A stretch of DNA of 64,000 nucleotides from Streptomyces sp. NBC_01445 (lineage in GTDB: Bacteria; Actinomycetota; Actinomycetes; Streptomycetales; Streptomycetaceae), in assembly GCF_035918235.1 (NCBI RefSeq), contig NZ_CP109485.1, forward strand, positions 8,835,001-8,899,000. Direction: 5' to 3'. Made by a program: the position numbers and the translations under genes. Positions within the stretch are counted from its first letter, which is position 1. The number at the start of each line of letters is the position of its first letter. Below, in pieces: positions 9,355 through 18,053 of this stretch. Below the pieces are notes generated by a model. It was not told where the DNA came from, did no database searches, and saw only the letters and a list, made by a program, of their open reading frames with translations.

Positions 9355-9965
9355 GGTGTCTTCTCCCGGGCCATGGCCAGTTCGTAGAGGTGGTCGACGA
9401 GGGTGATCAGGACGTGCTTGCCGGACGACCTGACGCGCGCGTCGCAGTCGATCAGCGGCACGTGCTCGGGCAGCGTGAGCGCCTGGCGGATCTCGTCGAG
9501 GGAGAACCGCGTCCCGTCGTCGTCGAACCGGTTCACGGCGACCACGAACGGCGTCCTGTGGTGCTCCAGGCGGTCGATGGCGTACCAGGAGTCGCTCATC
9601 CGCCGCGTGTCTACGAGCACGACCGCGCCGAGCGTCCCCGAGAACAGCCGGTCCCACAGGAACCAGAAGCGCTCCTGCCCGGGGGCGCCGAACAGATAGA
9701 GCACCATCCGCTCGGTGAGGCTGATGCGCCCGAAGTCGAACGCCACGGTCGTCGTGGTCTTCGAGGCGACCCCGGCCGGCTCGTCGACGCCGACGCCCGC
9801 CTGGGTCATGACCTCTTCGGTGTTCAGCGGCCGGATCTCGCTGACGGACCGGACGAGGGTCGTCTTGCCGACGCCGAACCCGCCCACGATGACGATCTTG
9901 AGCCCGGTCTCGGCGACGTCGGCAAGCGGCGTACGGGAGGGCAGCTCAGAGGTTGCGGAGTCCAT
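9351..9965 (-). CDS. Conservon GTP-binding protein (CvnD-like)
   Basis: 204 residues. Small-GTPase elements: P-loop IVGGFGVGKTTLV (about residues 25-37), a TTTVAFDFGR switch region, APGQERFWFLWD (switch II) and VNRFDDDG as the NKxD equivalent. In Streptomyces this protein is the fourth member of the conservon complex (sensor kinase-like, roadblock, DUF742, GTPase) proposed to act like a eukaryotic G-protein system at the membrane. It overlaps cvnC by 20 bp and the P450 gene by 4 bp, which indicates tight coupling. Confidence 0.92.
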   Translation of the reverse strand: MDSATSELPSRTPLADVAETGLKIVIVGGFGVGKTTLVRSVSEIRPLNTEEVMTQAGVGVDEPAGVASKTTTTVAFDFGRISLTERMVLYLFGAPGQERFWFLWDRLFSGTLGAVVLVDTRRMSDSWYAIDRLEHHRTPFVVAVNRFDDDGTRFSLDEIRQALTLPEHVPLIDCDARVRSSGKHVLITLVDHLYELAMAREKTP

Positions 9966-10305
9966 GCAGCACCTCCTTGAGAAGGGCGGAGTCGGGGAGC
10001 GAGGCGACGGACCGCGCCGCGCGTGGATGCCGGGCGGTGATACGGCCCGTCGCGAGGAGATCGCCGAGCAGGATCCGGACCACCGTGATCGGCAGGTTCA
10101 TCTCGGCGGCGATCTCGACCACGGCCGCCGGATGCCGACACAGGTCGAGGATGCGGACGTGTTCCGACTGCATCCCCGGCGTGGGCTCGCACTCGGCGAC
10201 GACCAGGGTGACCAGGTCGAAGGTGTCGTCGTCGGCCCGGCTGCGGCCACCCGTGACCGTGTACAGCCGGTCCGGGTCACCGGTGTCGACGGGCCGGCGC
10301 GTCAT
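9946..10305 (-). CDS. DUF742 conservon protein (CvnC-like)
   Basis: 119 residues from the ATG at 10305, overlapping the stop of the preceding roadblock gene by ATGA. It shows the DUF742 pattern RLYTVTGGRSR at the start, a central winged-helix-like part (HPAAVVEIAAEMNLPITVVRILLGDL) and the typical C-terminus LLKEVLHGLRNL. It is known as the third conservon component, bridging roadblock protein and GTPase. Overlap with the GTPase gene is 20 bp. Confidence 0.92.
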   Translation of the reverse strand: MTRRPVDTGDPDRLYTVTGGRSRADDDTFDLVTLVVAECEPTPGMQSEHVRILDLCRHPAAVVEIAAEMNLPITVVRILLGDLLATGRITARHPRAARSVASLPDSALLKEVLHGLRNL

Positions 10306-10721
10306 GAGGACGCGCTCTCGCCGTCGCCTGTCCGTGGCTCGGCCCGCAGGTGTTCGCCGATCTGCTCGACCAGCTCGCTCATCTGGTGGCCGACCACACC
10401 CGGGTCGGCGCCGTCCTCGGCAATCACCGCGAGATGCGCGCCCTCGCCCGCCTCGACGATGAACAGCAGACCGCCGTGGAACTCGGTCATCGAGTGCCGC
10501 ACACCGCCCGTCCCGTCGCCGAACTCCACCGAGGCGCCCTGGGCGAGCGCCTGGATGCCGGAGCAGATGGCCGCGAGCTGGTCGGCCTGGTCGAGAGTCA
10601 GATGCTCGCTCCAGCACAGCTTCAGACCGTCCCGGGAGAGCACCAGGGCGTGGCGCGTCCCGGGCGTTCGGTCCAGCAGGCTCTCCAGGAGCCAGGTCAG
10701 GCTGTTGTCAGTGGTCCGCAT
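10302..10721 (-). CDS. Roadblock/LC7 domain protein (CvnB-like)
   Basis: 139 residues from the ATG at 10721 (MRTTDNSLTWLLESLLDRTP), which is where conservon roadblock proteins normally begin; the TTG at 10775 is a less likely start. Typical pattern: HALVLSRDGLKL, ADQLAAICSGIQALAQGA, GGLLFIVEAGEGAHLAVI. Roadblock proteins dimerise and serve as platforms or GTPase activators for small GTPases such as the CvnD encoded two genes on. Confidence 0.92.
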   Translation of the reverse strand: MRTTDNSLTWLLESLLDRTPGTRHALVLSRDGLKLCWSEHLTLDQADQLAAICSGIQALAQGASVEFGDGTGGVRHSMTEFHGGLLFIVEAGEGAHLAVIAEDGADPGVVGHQMSELVEQIGEHLRAEPRTGDGESASS

Positions 10722-10839
10722 GGCGTGTGGGGCGGGTTGTGCCCGGCGAACCGGTTCACCAGCCCGTGCCTCCAATCAAACGTTCTCGTACGGGGGATGG
10801 GGGCGCCGGTGCCCGGGCGCGTGCGGGGAGCGGGGCGGG

Positions 10840-12552
10840 CTACTCGGCCGGCGGCTCGTCGGCCTGGCCGGGCACCTCGGGCGACGTGCCGGGCGTTTCG
10901 TCGCGGGCACGCCGCGCGCGGTGGAAGGCGCCGAACTGCGCACCGGCGTTGCGCGGCGCACGCACCGATTCCTCTGCGGGCCCGCCCCCTTCGGCGGGCG
11001 CGCGGTCCTTGCGGTCGCGTTCTGCCGAGGCCATGGTGCGCCCCGGCGCCCGTACGGGCAGGCCGCCCGGCGTCGCGGGCGGCGGGTCCGCCTGGGCGGG
11101 AATCCCGGGCGTGGTGTCGTCGGACGCCTGCGGAGCGGGGTCCGGGGCCGTCACGGGGGCGGGGGCTGCGGCGCGGCGGACCGGGGGCTGCTGCGGGGCG
11201 GGGTCGCGCTGCTGGGCGAGCAGCTGCGGCGGAAGGAGGACCACGACGCCGGTGCCGCCGCGCGACGACGGCCGGAAGTTCACGCTCATCCGGTACTTGG
11301 CGGCGAGGCGGCCCACCACGGCGAGGCCGAGCCGGGTGCCCTGGAGCGAGGCCAGGTCCGTCTCGCGGCCCGACACCGCGGCCTCGGCCCGGCGCATGGC
11401 CGCGTCGGCCATCTTCAGGCCGCTGTCCTCGATCGTCACGACGATCCCGGCGCTGCGTTCCTCGACGTAGACGTGAACCTCGTCGATGGGCGGCGAGAAG
11501 TTCGCCGCGTTGTCCATCAGTTCGGCGAGGAGGTGCATGACGCCCTCGGCGGCGAACCCGGCGATCGCGGCGTTCGTGGCGCAGTGGAGCCTGACCCGCT
11601 GGTAGGCGGCGATCCGGCCGACCGCGCCGCGCAGGATGCTCTCCATGACGATCGGCTTGTTCCACGCGCGGCTGGCGCGGCCGCCCATGAGGAGGGCCAG
11701 CCGGTCGGTGAGCAGGCCGAGTTGGGATGTGTTGTGGTCGAGCCTGAGCAGATCGCCGAAGACCTCCTCGCCGTGCCGGTCCTGCATCTCGCGCAGATCG
11801 GCGAGCATGCTGACCGACTTGGCCTGCACTCGGCTGAGCGCTTTGGCACTGGCGGCCTGTGCTGCGGCGGCCCGCCGCTCGCTGGTGGCGAGTTCCCGTA
11901 CGAGGGACTCGGCCAGGGTGCGCAGGTGCGCGTTGTCGGGTAGGCCGAGGCCCGACAGGACCGCGGCGGCGGTGGAGCCCTCGCGCAGCGCCACGACGGC
12001 GGCCGGCAGGGTCGCCGTGGTCAGCTCGTCCAGGTCGCGGTCGGTCCGGGCGATCCGGTGGGCCGCGTCCTGTCCGGTGGCGACGGCGGAAGCCTCGCGC
12101 CGTACGGCGTCGTCCAGTTCGGCGGTGAACGCCTTGAGCACCAGGTGCAGTTGGGGATCGGCGGGCGGCGCGGTGGCTGCGAGCGCCTCCTCGGCACCCG
12201 CGCCGTCCCGCAGCCGCTTCGACACGGAGGGGAGCGTGACGTTCACGAGATGGGCGGCCTCGGCCCCACGCTGCGTCAACTGCTGCTGGAACGCCAGCGA
12301 TTCGCCCTGCGCGGTGTCCACGGCAGCACGGGCCCGCTGCTGGAGCAGGGCGGCCGTGATGAGGGAGGCGGCGACGCAGAGCCAGCTGATCAGGAGCGCG
12401 ACGAGCACCCAGGTACGGGAGGCCTGCGGCGCCGCGGCGGTCACCGCGCCGACGGCCGCTCCGGCCACCACGAGGACGGCGAGGGGGACGGCGAGCGTGG
12501 AGCGTCGCGACGTGGGTGTTCGGCGCGGCGTCGGGCGGGCAGGCACTGGCAT
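10840..12552 (-). CDS. Conservon sensor histidine-kinase-like protein (CvnA-like)
   Basis: 570 residues. Two membrane helices near the N-terminus (LAVPLAVLVVAGAAVGAVTA and WVLVALLISWLCVAASLITA) are followed by a long Ala-rich helical/coiled region and an HATPase_c domain with N-box ELMDNAANFSPP and G-box GTRLGLAVVGRL. The last ~140 residues are Pro/Ala-rich and disordered. It heads the four-gene conservon. No phosphoacceptor H-box of normal type is visible in the helical part, as usual for CvnA. A 118-bp gap separates it from cvnB. No strong Shine-Dalgarno sequence precedes the ATG. Confidence 0.9.
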   Translation of the reverse strand: MPVPARPTPRRTPTSRRSTLAVPLAVLVVAGAAVGAVTAAAPQASRTWVLVALLISWLCVAASLITAALLQQRARAAVDTAQGESLAFQQQLTQRGAEAAHLVNVTLPSVSKRLRDGAGAEEALAATAPPADPQLHLVLKAFTAELDDAVRREASAVATGQDAAHRIARTDRDLDELTTATLPAAVVALREGSTAAAVLSGLGLPDNAHLRTLAESLVRELATSERRAAAAQAASAKALSRVQAKSVSMLADLREMQDRHGEEVFGDLLRLDHNTSQLGLLTDRLALLMGGRASRAWNKPIVMESILRGAVGRIAAYQRVRLHCATNAAIAGFAAEGVMHLLAELMDNAANFSPPIDEVHVYVEERSAGIVVTIEDSGLKMADAAMRRAEAAVSGRETDLASLQGTRLGLAVVGRLAAKYRMSVNFRPSSRGGTGVVVLLPPQLLAQQRDPAPQQPPVRRAAAPAPVTAPDPAPQASDDTTPGIPAQADPPPATPGGLPVRAPGRTMASAERDRKDRAPAEGGGPAEESVRAPRNAGAQFGAFHRARRARDETPGTSPEVPGQADEPPAE

Positions 12553-13094
12553 TCCGCGGTCCCATCGGTGCTTGCGTGCGGGAAGGTCGTGGCCGATCGG
12601 CTCGGGTCGGCCGCACGGCCGGTCCCACCAACAGGACGGTGATCTTCCGGCACGTATATGGCGCTCATGCTAGCCACCGCGCGCGGTGAGAGAACCGGGA
12701 CAATGGGCGCAGAGCGCCCGGCGGCGAAGTTCGTCGCGAAGTCGCCAGCCTGTCAGGGGACCGTGGTAACAGATTTCGCCGCAGAGGGAGCGTCAAATGG
12801 GGACAGGTGTATGGGTGTTGGGCGCCGCCCGGCGCGAGTGGACTCGGGCCGGACCGCGTTCACCGGCGCGCGAGCCGGTGAACGGCCCTCCTGTGCGTCT
12901 CCCGCGTTACTGTCAGGGGCTGTTTTCAGCCAACCCCGGCCGGATTCGCAGTGACGCGTCATCGATGTGGAGCCGGGGCGAGTGCCGTTCGGCCGGCCGC
13001 AATGAAGGCGATTGTCGGCAACGCGCGGTTGGTCGGGGGTGGAACGGACCTACGGCGCACTTGCCTCGAACGTGACGGTTGGCGGATGGACCGG
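12553..13094. other. Gene-free region upstream of the conservon
   Basis: 542 bp between the conservon start and the end of the repeat protein gene. Frames are open on both strands but show no coding bias or recognisable product. It must contain the conservon promoter; I cannot place a convincing -35/-10 pair. Confidence 0.5.
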
Positions 13095-13904
13095 TCAGTC
13101 CTCGCGCGGGGCACGCGTCCTGCGCCACAACAGGTAGCCGGCCCCGCCCGCGAGCGCCGCGCCGAAGCCGATCCGGCCCAGGTCCACGCCGCCGCCCGCG
13201 GTGCTGCCGACTCCGGCGCGCGCGCCGCGGTAGCCGTCGCGCGCCACGTTCATCGGGGTGCTCCACTGCCTGCCGTCGGGGCATGCGCCTTGCACGTTCA
13301 CCTGCGAGCTGGTTCCGACCTCGCCGGCGAGGCGTGCCGTGCCCCGGTACTGCGTGCGGCCGTCCTGCCCGATCCCGCCGCCCAGCTGGGGGAGCGTGAC
13401 GGAGCCGGCGGCGAAGGCCTGGGAGCGAGCCGTGATGGAGCTCCGCCCGCCGCCGCGGCAGGAGACCGTGATCTCGACCGAGGACGCGGCCCCCACCGTG
13501 GACGGCGAGAGGCGCGCCTCCGCGTAGGAGTCGCCGTTCGACGAGCCCCGGTCGCGCGTCCCGTTCGACGAGCCCCGGTCGCGGGTCCCGTCCGGCAAGC
13601 CTTGGTCGCGTGTCCCGTCCGGCAAGCCTTGATCGCGGGTCCCGTCGTACGAGCCCTGGTCGCGGGTCCCGTCCGACGAGCCCTGGTCGCGGGTCCCGTC
13701 CGACGATCCTTGGTCGCGGGTCCCGTCGTCCGAGTCGGCGCGGCTCAAGAGGTCGGTCCGGCCCACCGAGTCGGTCCGGCCGACCTCGCCGGGTGCGGTC
13801 ACCGAGGCGGGCGCTGTGACGGGCTCGTGTGCGCTGACGGACCCGGGCGCGAGCGCGGTCAGGCAGGCGGTTGTCGTGATGACGGTGGCTATGGGGCAGA
13901 ACAT
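13095..13904 (-). CDS. Secreted, C-terminally anchored protein with 9-residue tandem repeats
   Basis: 269 residues. A signal peptide (MFCPIATVITTTACLTALAP, cut near VSAHEP) leads into a low-complexity segment containing seven copies of DGTRDQGSS-like units. A globular part with two Cys (ITVSCRGGG, VQGACPDGR) follows, then a C-terminal membrane helix (GFGAALAGGAGYLLW) ending in basic RRTRAPRED. No LPXTG-type sorting signal is present, so anchoring would be by the helix. Function unknown. The repeat region may make copy number variable between strains. It stands alone, 91 bp from the YoaK gene on the same strand. Confidence 0.75.
   Translation of the reverse strand: MFCPIATVITTTACLTALAPGSVSAHEPVTAPASVTAPGEVGRTDSVGRTDLLSRADSDDGTRDQGSSDGTRDQGSSDGTRDQGSYDGTRDQGLPDGTRDQGLPDGTRDRGSSNGTRDRGSSNGDSYAEARLSPSTVGAASSVEITVSCRGGGRSSITARSQAFAAGSVTLPQLGGGIGQDGRTQYRGTARLAGEVGTSSQVNVQGACPDGRQWSTPMNVARDGYRGARAGVGSTAGGGVDLGRIGFGAALAGGAGYLLWRRTRAPRED
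13533..13727. repeat. Coding 27-bp tandem repeat, about seven copies
   Basis: Seven near-identical 27-bp units encode DGTRDQG followed by SS, SY or LP, with D or N first and Q or R at position six. Units of the same variant are adjacent (two LP units together, two SS units together), as expected from recent unit duplication by slippage or unequal crossing-over. Confidence 0.85.
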
Positions 13905-13995
13905 GAGGCGTCTCCGGTCCCTGTGCCGCAGCGGCAGGGGGAGCTGCGGTCCTGGTCAGGACGCTAGTGAGCCCGGGCGGGCGGCGCCCGCAGGA

Positions 13996-14715
13996 CTAGG
14001 CCGATCGGAGGTCGTCCCCGTCGGCGGCCGGTTCGCGATATCCGACCGCGGCGGCCGCCACGAGCAGGGTGCCGACGAGAAGCGGCCAGCCGAGGCCGTG
14101 GTGCAGCACGAGCAGCGCGCCGAGCGCGGCGCCCACCAGCATGGCCACCAGGGAGACGATCCGGCGCCCCGCCCGCGGGTCGGTGCCGCCCGCGAGCGAG
14201 GACTCCGAGGCGAGCCCGGTCAGCGTCATCGTGAGGACCGTCGTGGTCATGTCCGGGACCGCGAGTTTGCGGACCGTCGCGTTGCGCAGCCCCATGGCCC
14301 ATGCGAGGACCGCGATGAGCGCGCACGTGGCCGCGCCCGGCCAGGCGAACGCGACGGCCGTCGCCACGGCGAGCAGGACCGCCTCGGTGACGAACACCGA
14401 CCGCACCCAGGTCTCCCGTGCCCGCCCGGCGAACACCCCGGTGAGCCGCCCGGCGCACACGGCCCCCGCGAGGAACGCGCCGAGGGAGGTGAGCGACCCG
14501 AGCACGGAGAACCCGGGAGCGCCCGCGGCGGCGAAGCCGATGACGACGACATTGCCGGTCATGTTCGCCGCGAAGACGTGGCCGAGGCCCAGATAGCTGA
14601 CCGCGTCGACGAAGCCGCTCACGACCGTGAGGACCGTGAGGGCCGCGGGGAGGGTGGACCTGCGCGGCGCGGACGCGGGCGCCGCGGGTGGAACGCTGGC
14701 TTCACTCACCCGCAC
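13996..14715 (-). CDS. YoaK family (DUF1275) membrane protein
   Basis: 239 residues with six hydrophobic segments. The family signature is clear: VVSGFVDAVSYLGLGHVFAAN, then MTGNVVVIG, and MGLRNATVRKLAVPDMTTTV. DUF1275 proteins are integral membrane proteins of unknown transport role. It follows the cobalt permease gene on the same strand with a 36-bp gap, so it may share its transcript. Confidence 0.88.
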   Translation of the reverse strand: MRVSEASVPPAAPASAPRRSTLPAALTVLTVVSGFVDAVSYLGLGHVFAANMTGNVVVIGFAAAGAPGFSVLGSLTSLGAFLAGAVCAGRLTGVFAGRARETWVRSVFVTEAVLLAVATAVAFAWPGAATCALIAVLAWAMGLRNATVRKLAVPDMTTTVLTMTLTGLASESSLAGGTDPRAGRRIVSLVAMLVGAALGALLVLHHGLGWPLLVGTLLVAAAAVGYREPAADGDDLRSA

Positions 14716-14751
14716 GACCTTACGGAGTCCCGGCCCCGGCGGCCCGCCGGA

Positions 14752-15846
14752 TCAGGTCCGCACGGCCCACCGTTGCTCGACCTTCGCCAGCCGCCAGTAC
14801 CCGATGGCGGCCGCCCAGACGACGACGAACAGGCCCACGATGATGAACCCGACGTTGTCCAGGTCGAGCCCCGCTATCCAGCCGGTCACCGAGTCCCGCA
14901 GGTCGAGCTTGTCGTGCAGGACGCCCACGAGCTCGATGGTGCCGATCAGGAACGCGACGGCGATCGACAGGCCGGTGATGGCCAGGTTGTAGAACACCTT
15001 GCGCACCGGGTTCGAGAACGCCCACTGGTACGCGAAGTTCATGAACGTCCCGTCCAGGGTGTCGAACAGGCTCATACCGGCGGCGAACAGGAGCGGCAGG
15101 CACAGGATCGCGTACCAGGGCAGTCCGGCCGCCGCGCCGCTGCCCGCCATCACCATCAGCGTGACCTCGGTCGCCGTGTCGAAGCCGAGGCCGAAGAGGA
15201 AGCCGAGCGGGTACATCTGGCCCGGGCGGGTGATGGACTTGGTGAACCGGCCGAGGACCCGGTTCATGAACCCCCGTGAATCCAGGTGCTGTTCGAGCTC
15301 CGCCTCGTCGTACGAGCCCGCGCGCATCGCCCGGAACACCCGCAGGATCCCCACCAGGGCGACGAGGTTGAGCGCCGCGATGAGGTAGAGGAAGGACCCG
15401 GAGATGGTGGTGCCCATGACGCCGAGCGTCTGATGGGTGGCGGACCCCTCGTTCATGATCCGCCCGGCGAGCTGGGTGCCTCCGGCGATCAGCGCGGCGA
15501 GCACGACCACGACGCTGGAGTGGCCGAGCGCGAACCAGAACCCCACCGACACCGGGCGCTTGCCGTCGGCCATCAGTTTGCGGGTGGTGTTGTCGATCGC
15601 GGCGATGTGGTCCGCGTCGAACGCGTGCCGCATCCCCAGGGTGTACGCGGTGACGCCGAGGCCGATGCCGAAGGCCTTCGACCCCACCTCGTAGTGCTCC
15701 GGCACGACGAGCAGGAACAGCACGCCGAACGCGACGACATGGAGTGCGGCGATCACCGCGAGGAGCCCGGCGGTGCGGACGGTGTCCTCGCGCCGCCAGT
15801 GGAACGCGTCGCGTCCGGTCGCCGGGGACTTTACGGGCAGGGCCAT
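14752..15846 (-). CDS. NiCoT-family nickel/cobalt permease, probably cobalt
   Basis: 364 residues from the ATG at 15846. The HoxN/NixA/RcnA-type signature RHAFDADHIAAIDNTTR lies in the second membrane segment, with GFWFALGHSSVVVVL and LGFDTATEV further on, giving about eight membrane helices in the normal arrangement. The family imports Ni2+ or Co2+. Because the gene is preceded by a cobalamin riboswitch (15888-16086) the physiological metal is most likely cobalt for B12 synthesis. A divergent ArsR-type sensor gene lies beyond the riboswitch. An alternative GTG start at 15864 is possible. Confidence 0.92.
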   Translation of the reverse strand: MALPVKSPATGRDAFHWRREDTVRTAGLLAVIAALHVVAFGVLFLLVVPEHYEVGSKAFGIGLGVTAYTLGMRHAFDADHIAAIDNTTRKLMADGKRPVSVGFWFALGHSSVVVVLAALIAGGTQLAGRIMNEGSATHQTLGVMGTTISGSFLYLIAALNLVALVGILRVFRAMRAGSYDEAELEQHLDSRGFMNRVLGRFTKSITRPGQMYPLGFLFGLGFDTATEVTLMVMAGSGAAAGLPWYAILCLPLLFAAGMSLFDTLDGTFMNFAYQWAFSNPVRKVFYNLAITGLSIAVAFLIGTIELVGVLHDKLDLRDSVTGWIAGLDLDNVGFIIVGLFVVVWAAAIGYWRLAKVEQRWAVRT

Positions 15847-15887
15847 GCGGTCACGCTCCAACACCTCGTGGAATCACTTCGTGAGAT

Positions 15888-16086
15888 GCCGTGGCCGGTC
15901 TCCTGGCTGACGGGTGTCCGCGTCCGCCCCTGCCTTCCCAGCTGCGCGCGGCAGCCAGTGGCGTAGTGGGGCAAGGCGTCCCGAGTCGTCTCGTTGCCGA
16001 GGGACCCGGGGCCCGATCACAGTGGCGAGGGCCGCTTCGGTCTGAGTCCTTTGAGGGACCGTCACCGAATTCCCGAGCACCACGGC
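15888..16086 (-). ncRNA. Cobalamin (AdoCbl) riboswitch
   Basis: Read on the minus strand, all core elements appear in order: P1 5' arm GCCGTGG (16086-16080), GGGAATTCGGTGACGG (16074-16059 area), CCCTCGCCACTGTGA, the distal GCCACTGG and CTGGGAAGGC, the B12 box AGCCAGGAGACCGGCC (about 15909-15892), and P1 3' arm CCACGGC (15894-15888). The aptamer ends about 41 nt before the permease ATG, so it probably blocks translation when cobalamin is bound. Confidence 0.93.
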
Positions 16087-16188
16087 CCGCCCACAGTAGA
16101 GGCCGGTCGGCGACGCCTGCAAGGCTGCACAGCTGCGTAGGTGTGCGCGGGTATTCAAGATCACATCGGTGGCTGCGAGGATAGGGCC

Positions 16189-16551
16189 ATGCATCTCGTC
16201 CCTGCCGAGCGCGCCGACCGCCGCACGATCGACGGCCACCGGGTCTGCGAAGCCATCGCCGCCATCGGTGAGCCAGGACATGTCCGCGCCTGGGCCGACC
16301 GGTTCTCCCTGCTCGCCGATCCCCGCCGCCTCGCGCTGCTCCTCGCGCTGTACCGGGCGGGGCCGCTGGCCGTGTCGGATCTCGCCGTCGCGACGGGCAT
16401 GAACGACCCGGCGGTCTCGCAGGCGCTGCGGCTGCTGCGCGCGGCCGGAGTGGTCGAGGGGGAGAAGGAGGGCAGGATCGTGCGTTACCGCGTCGTCGAC
16501 GCGGCGACCGCGGACCTTCTCGAGCACTGCGCGACGGACGGCGCGCACTGA
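16189..16551 (+). CDS. ArsR-family metal-sensing repressor
   Basis: 120 residues from the ATG at 16189 (MHLVPAERADRR). Winged-helix core: FSLLADPRRLALLLALYRAG, SDLAVATGMNDPAVSQALRLL (recognition helix), GIVRYRV-type wing (EGRIVRYRVVDAA), and a His/Cys-containing C-terminus (LEHCATDGAH). It resembles the NmtR/KmtR nickel/cobalt sensors more than arsenic sensors. It is divergent from the B12-riboswitch permease gene, which suggests the locus has both metal (protein) and cofactor (RNA) control. Metal specificity is inferred from position. Confidence 0.88.
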   Translation: MHLVPAERADRRTIDGHRVCEAIAAIGEPGHVRAWADRFSLLADPRRLALLLALYRAGPLAVSDLAVATGMNDPAVSQALRLLRAAGVVEGEKEGRIVRYRVVDAATADLLEHCATDGAH

Positions 16552-16566
16552 CACGTGCGCGCCGTC
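16537..16566. terminator. Stem-loop terminator of the ArsR gene
   Basis: Perfect 12-bp inverted repeat (GACGGCGCGCAC at 16537-16548, complement at 16555-16566) with a 6-nt loop, overlapping the last codons and stop of the ArsR gene. The following 16567-16830 stretch holds the left part of the TnpB element and no gene. Confidence 0.75.
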
Positions 16567-16830
16567 GTGGCCGGCTGCTCTGTCCTTCAGCGGGTTCTTG
16601 CGAGGAACCCCGGTCGTTCGCGCCCGGGAGGAATCGCATCCACGGGGTGCGACGCGGAGCGTCGCCGTGACGTGCCGCAGGCCATCACGGCCGCGGAGCG
16701 GCCGGGGGCGTTCCGGCGGAGCCGGGCTACGGCGGTGTGCGCGGGCAGGGGCGGGGCAGGTTTCGCTCGCTCGGGTGAGGTGGGGCGAACGTGTGGTGGG
16801 GCTTCGTCCAGGTGTATAGGTTCGCTGATC

Positions 16831-18003
16831 GTGAAGCTGGTGGTGCGGGTGAAGCTGCTGCCGACGCCCGTACAGGCGGCGGCACTTGAGGCCACCCTGC
16901 ACGCCTGCAACCAAGCGGCGACCTGGGCGGCCGAGGTTGCATTCGAGGAGAACGCGCGACGTCCACTGGAGCTCCGCAAGCACACCTACGCCGAGATCCG
17001 GGCCAGGTGGCAACTGGGCGCGCAGGCCGCCCAGCACGCCATCAAGAAGACCTGCGATGCCTACACCACCTTGAAGGCGAACCTGCGCAACGGTCGTTAC
17101 GGGCGGCCCGGGACCAAGCGGCACACTCGCGCCTCGGGCAAGCCAGTCGTCTTCCGGCCCCAGGCGGCGCAGCCTTACGACGACCGGATGCTGTCCTGGC
17201 AGCACCAGGCACGCACGGTATCGATCTGGTCCATGGCGGGCCGGCTGAAGGGCGTGGCGTTCACCGGGCAGGCCGGGCAGCTGGAGGTCCTGGCTGCGCA
17301 CCGCCAGGGTGAGTCCGACCTGGTGTGCCAGGGCGGGAAGTGGTTCTTGATCGCGACCTGCGAGATCGCCGAAGCCGCCACGAACGCCCACCCGGTCGGG
17401 TTCCTCGGGGTGGACCTGGGGATCGTGAACATCGCGGTCACCTCCGACGGGGCCCGACACTGCGGTCGCCGCGTCAACCGCAAGCGGGAACGGGATCGCA
17501 AGCTGCGTTCCAAGCTGCAGAAGAAGCACACCAAGTCCGCCAAGCGGCGGGCGAAGAGGCATGCGGGCAAGGAAGCCCGGCGCGCCAAGGACATCAACCA
17601 CAAGATCAGCAAGCGGATCGTGGCGGAGGCTGAACGCACCGGTCGCGGGATCGCCCTGGAGACACTCACGGGCATCCGCGAGCGGGCACGGCTGAGAAAG
17701 CCCCAACGCACCACGCTCCACTCCTGGCCCTTCGCCCAGCTCGGCTCGTTCATCGGCTACAAGGCGAAGCGGGCCGGGGTGCCGGTCGTCTACGTCGATC
17801 CGGCATACACCAGCCAGGAATGCTCCCAGTGCCATCACACCGCACGCGGCAACCGGCCCTCCCAGGCCCGGTTCGCGTGCAGGTCCTGCGGCTTCGTTGA
17901 GCACGCGGACTACAACGCGTCCCACAACATCGCCCACCGCGGGTGGTACGTGTGGGTCTGCGGGGCTCAGTCAACGGCCCCCGAACTCACCCTCATAGCG
18001 TGA
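16831..18003 (+). CDS. tnpB: TnpB (IS200/IS605 OrfB, IS1341-type) RNA-guided nuclease
   Basis: 390 residues from the GTG at 16831. RuvC-like catalytic residues look intact: D195 (GVDLGIVN), E277 (IALETLTG) and D360 (HADYNASHN). A zinc ribbon (CSQCHHTARGN...CRSCG) sits between the last two, and the middle is Lys/Arg-rich. No tnpA neighbour exists, so this is an orphan, accessory-only element. TnpB nucleases use an omegaRNA overlapping the gene's 3' end to cut the empty insertion site and so keep the element. A TATAGGTT box lies about 15 bp before the start, as it does in the second tnpB of this window. Confidence 0.9.
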   Translation: MKLVVRVKLLPTPVQAAALEATLHACNQAATWAAEVAFEENARRPLELRKHTYAEIRARWQLGAQAAQHAIKKTCDAYTTLKANLRNGRYGRPGTKRHTRASGKPVVFRPQAAQPYDDRMLSWQHQARTVSIWSMAGRLKGVAFTGQAGQLEVLAAHRQGESDLVCQGGKWFLIATCEIAEAATNAHPVGFLGVDLGIVNIAVTSDGARHCGRRVNRKRERDRKLRSKLQKKHTKSAKRRAKRHAGKEARRAKDINHKISKRIVAEAERTGRGIALETLTGIRERARLRKPQRTTLHSWPFAQLGSFIGYKAKRAGVPVVYVDPAYTSQECSQCHHTARGNRPSQARFACRSCGFVEHADYNASHNIAHRGWYVWVCGAQSTAPELTLIA

Positions 18004-18053
18004 GTCCTGGACGCAGCCGAACCCATCACAGCCAGTGATGACTCGAGCAGCAA

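Noticed and set aside
8110..9657. Longer start for the CYP157-like gene at 9657
   Set aside because: It would run through most of the 3' part of the GTPase gene; the ATG at 9354 overlaps the GTPase stop in the usual conservon manner.
12658..12954. Open frame of 98 codons upstream of the conservon
   Set aside because: No ribosome site, no family resemblance and poor codon-position bias.
13533..13727. Regular repeats resembling a CRISPR array
   Set aside because: Units are contiguous 27-bp repeats without spacers and are in frame within a coding gene.
16831..18003. Cas12-type CRISPR nuclease
   Set aside because: Size, zinc ribbon and absence of any array or cas genes fit TnpB; the same applies to 42479-43681.
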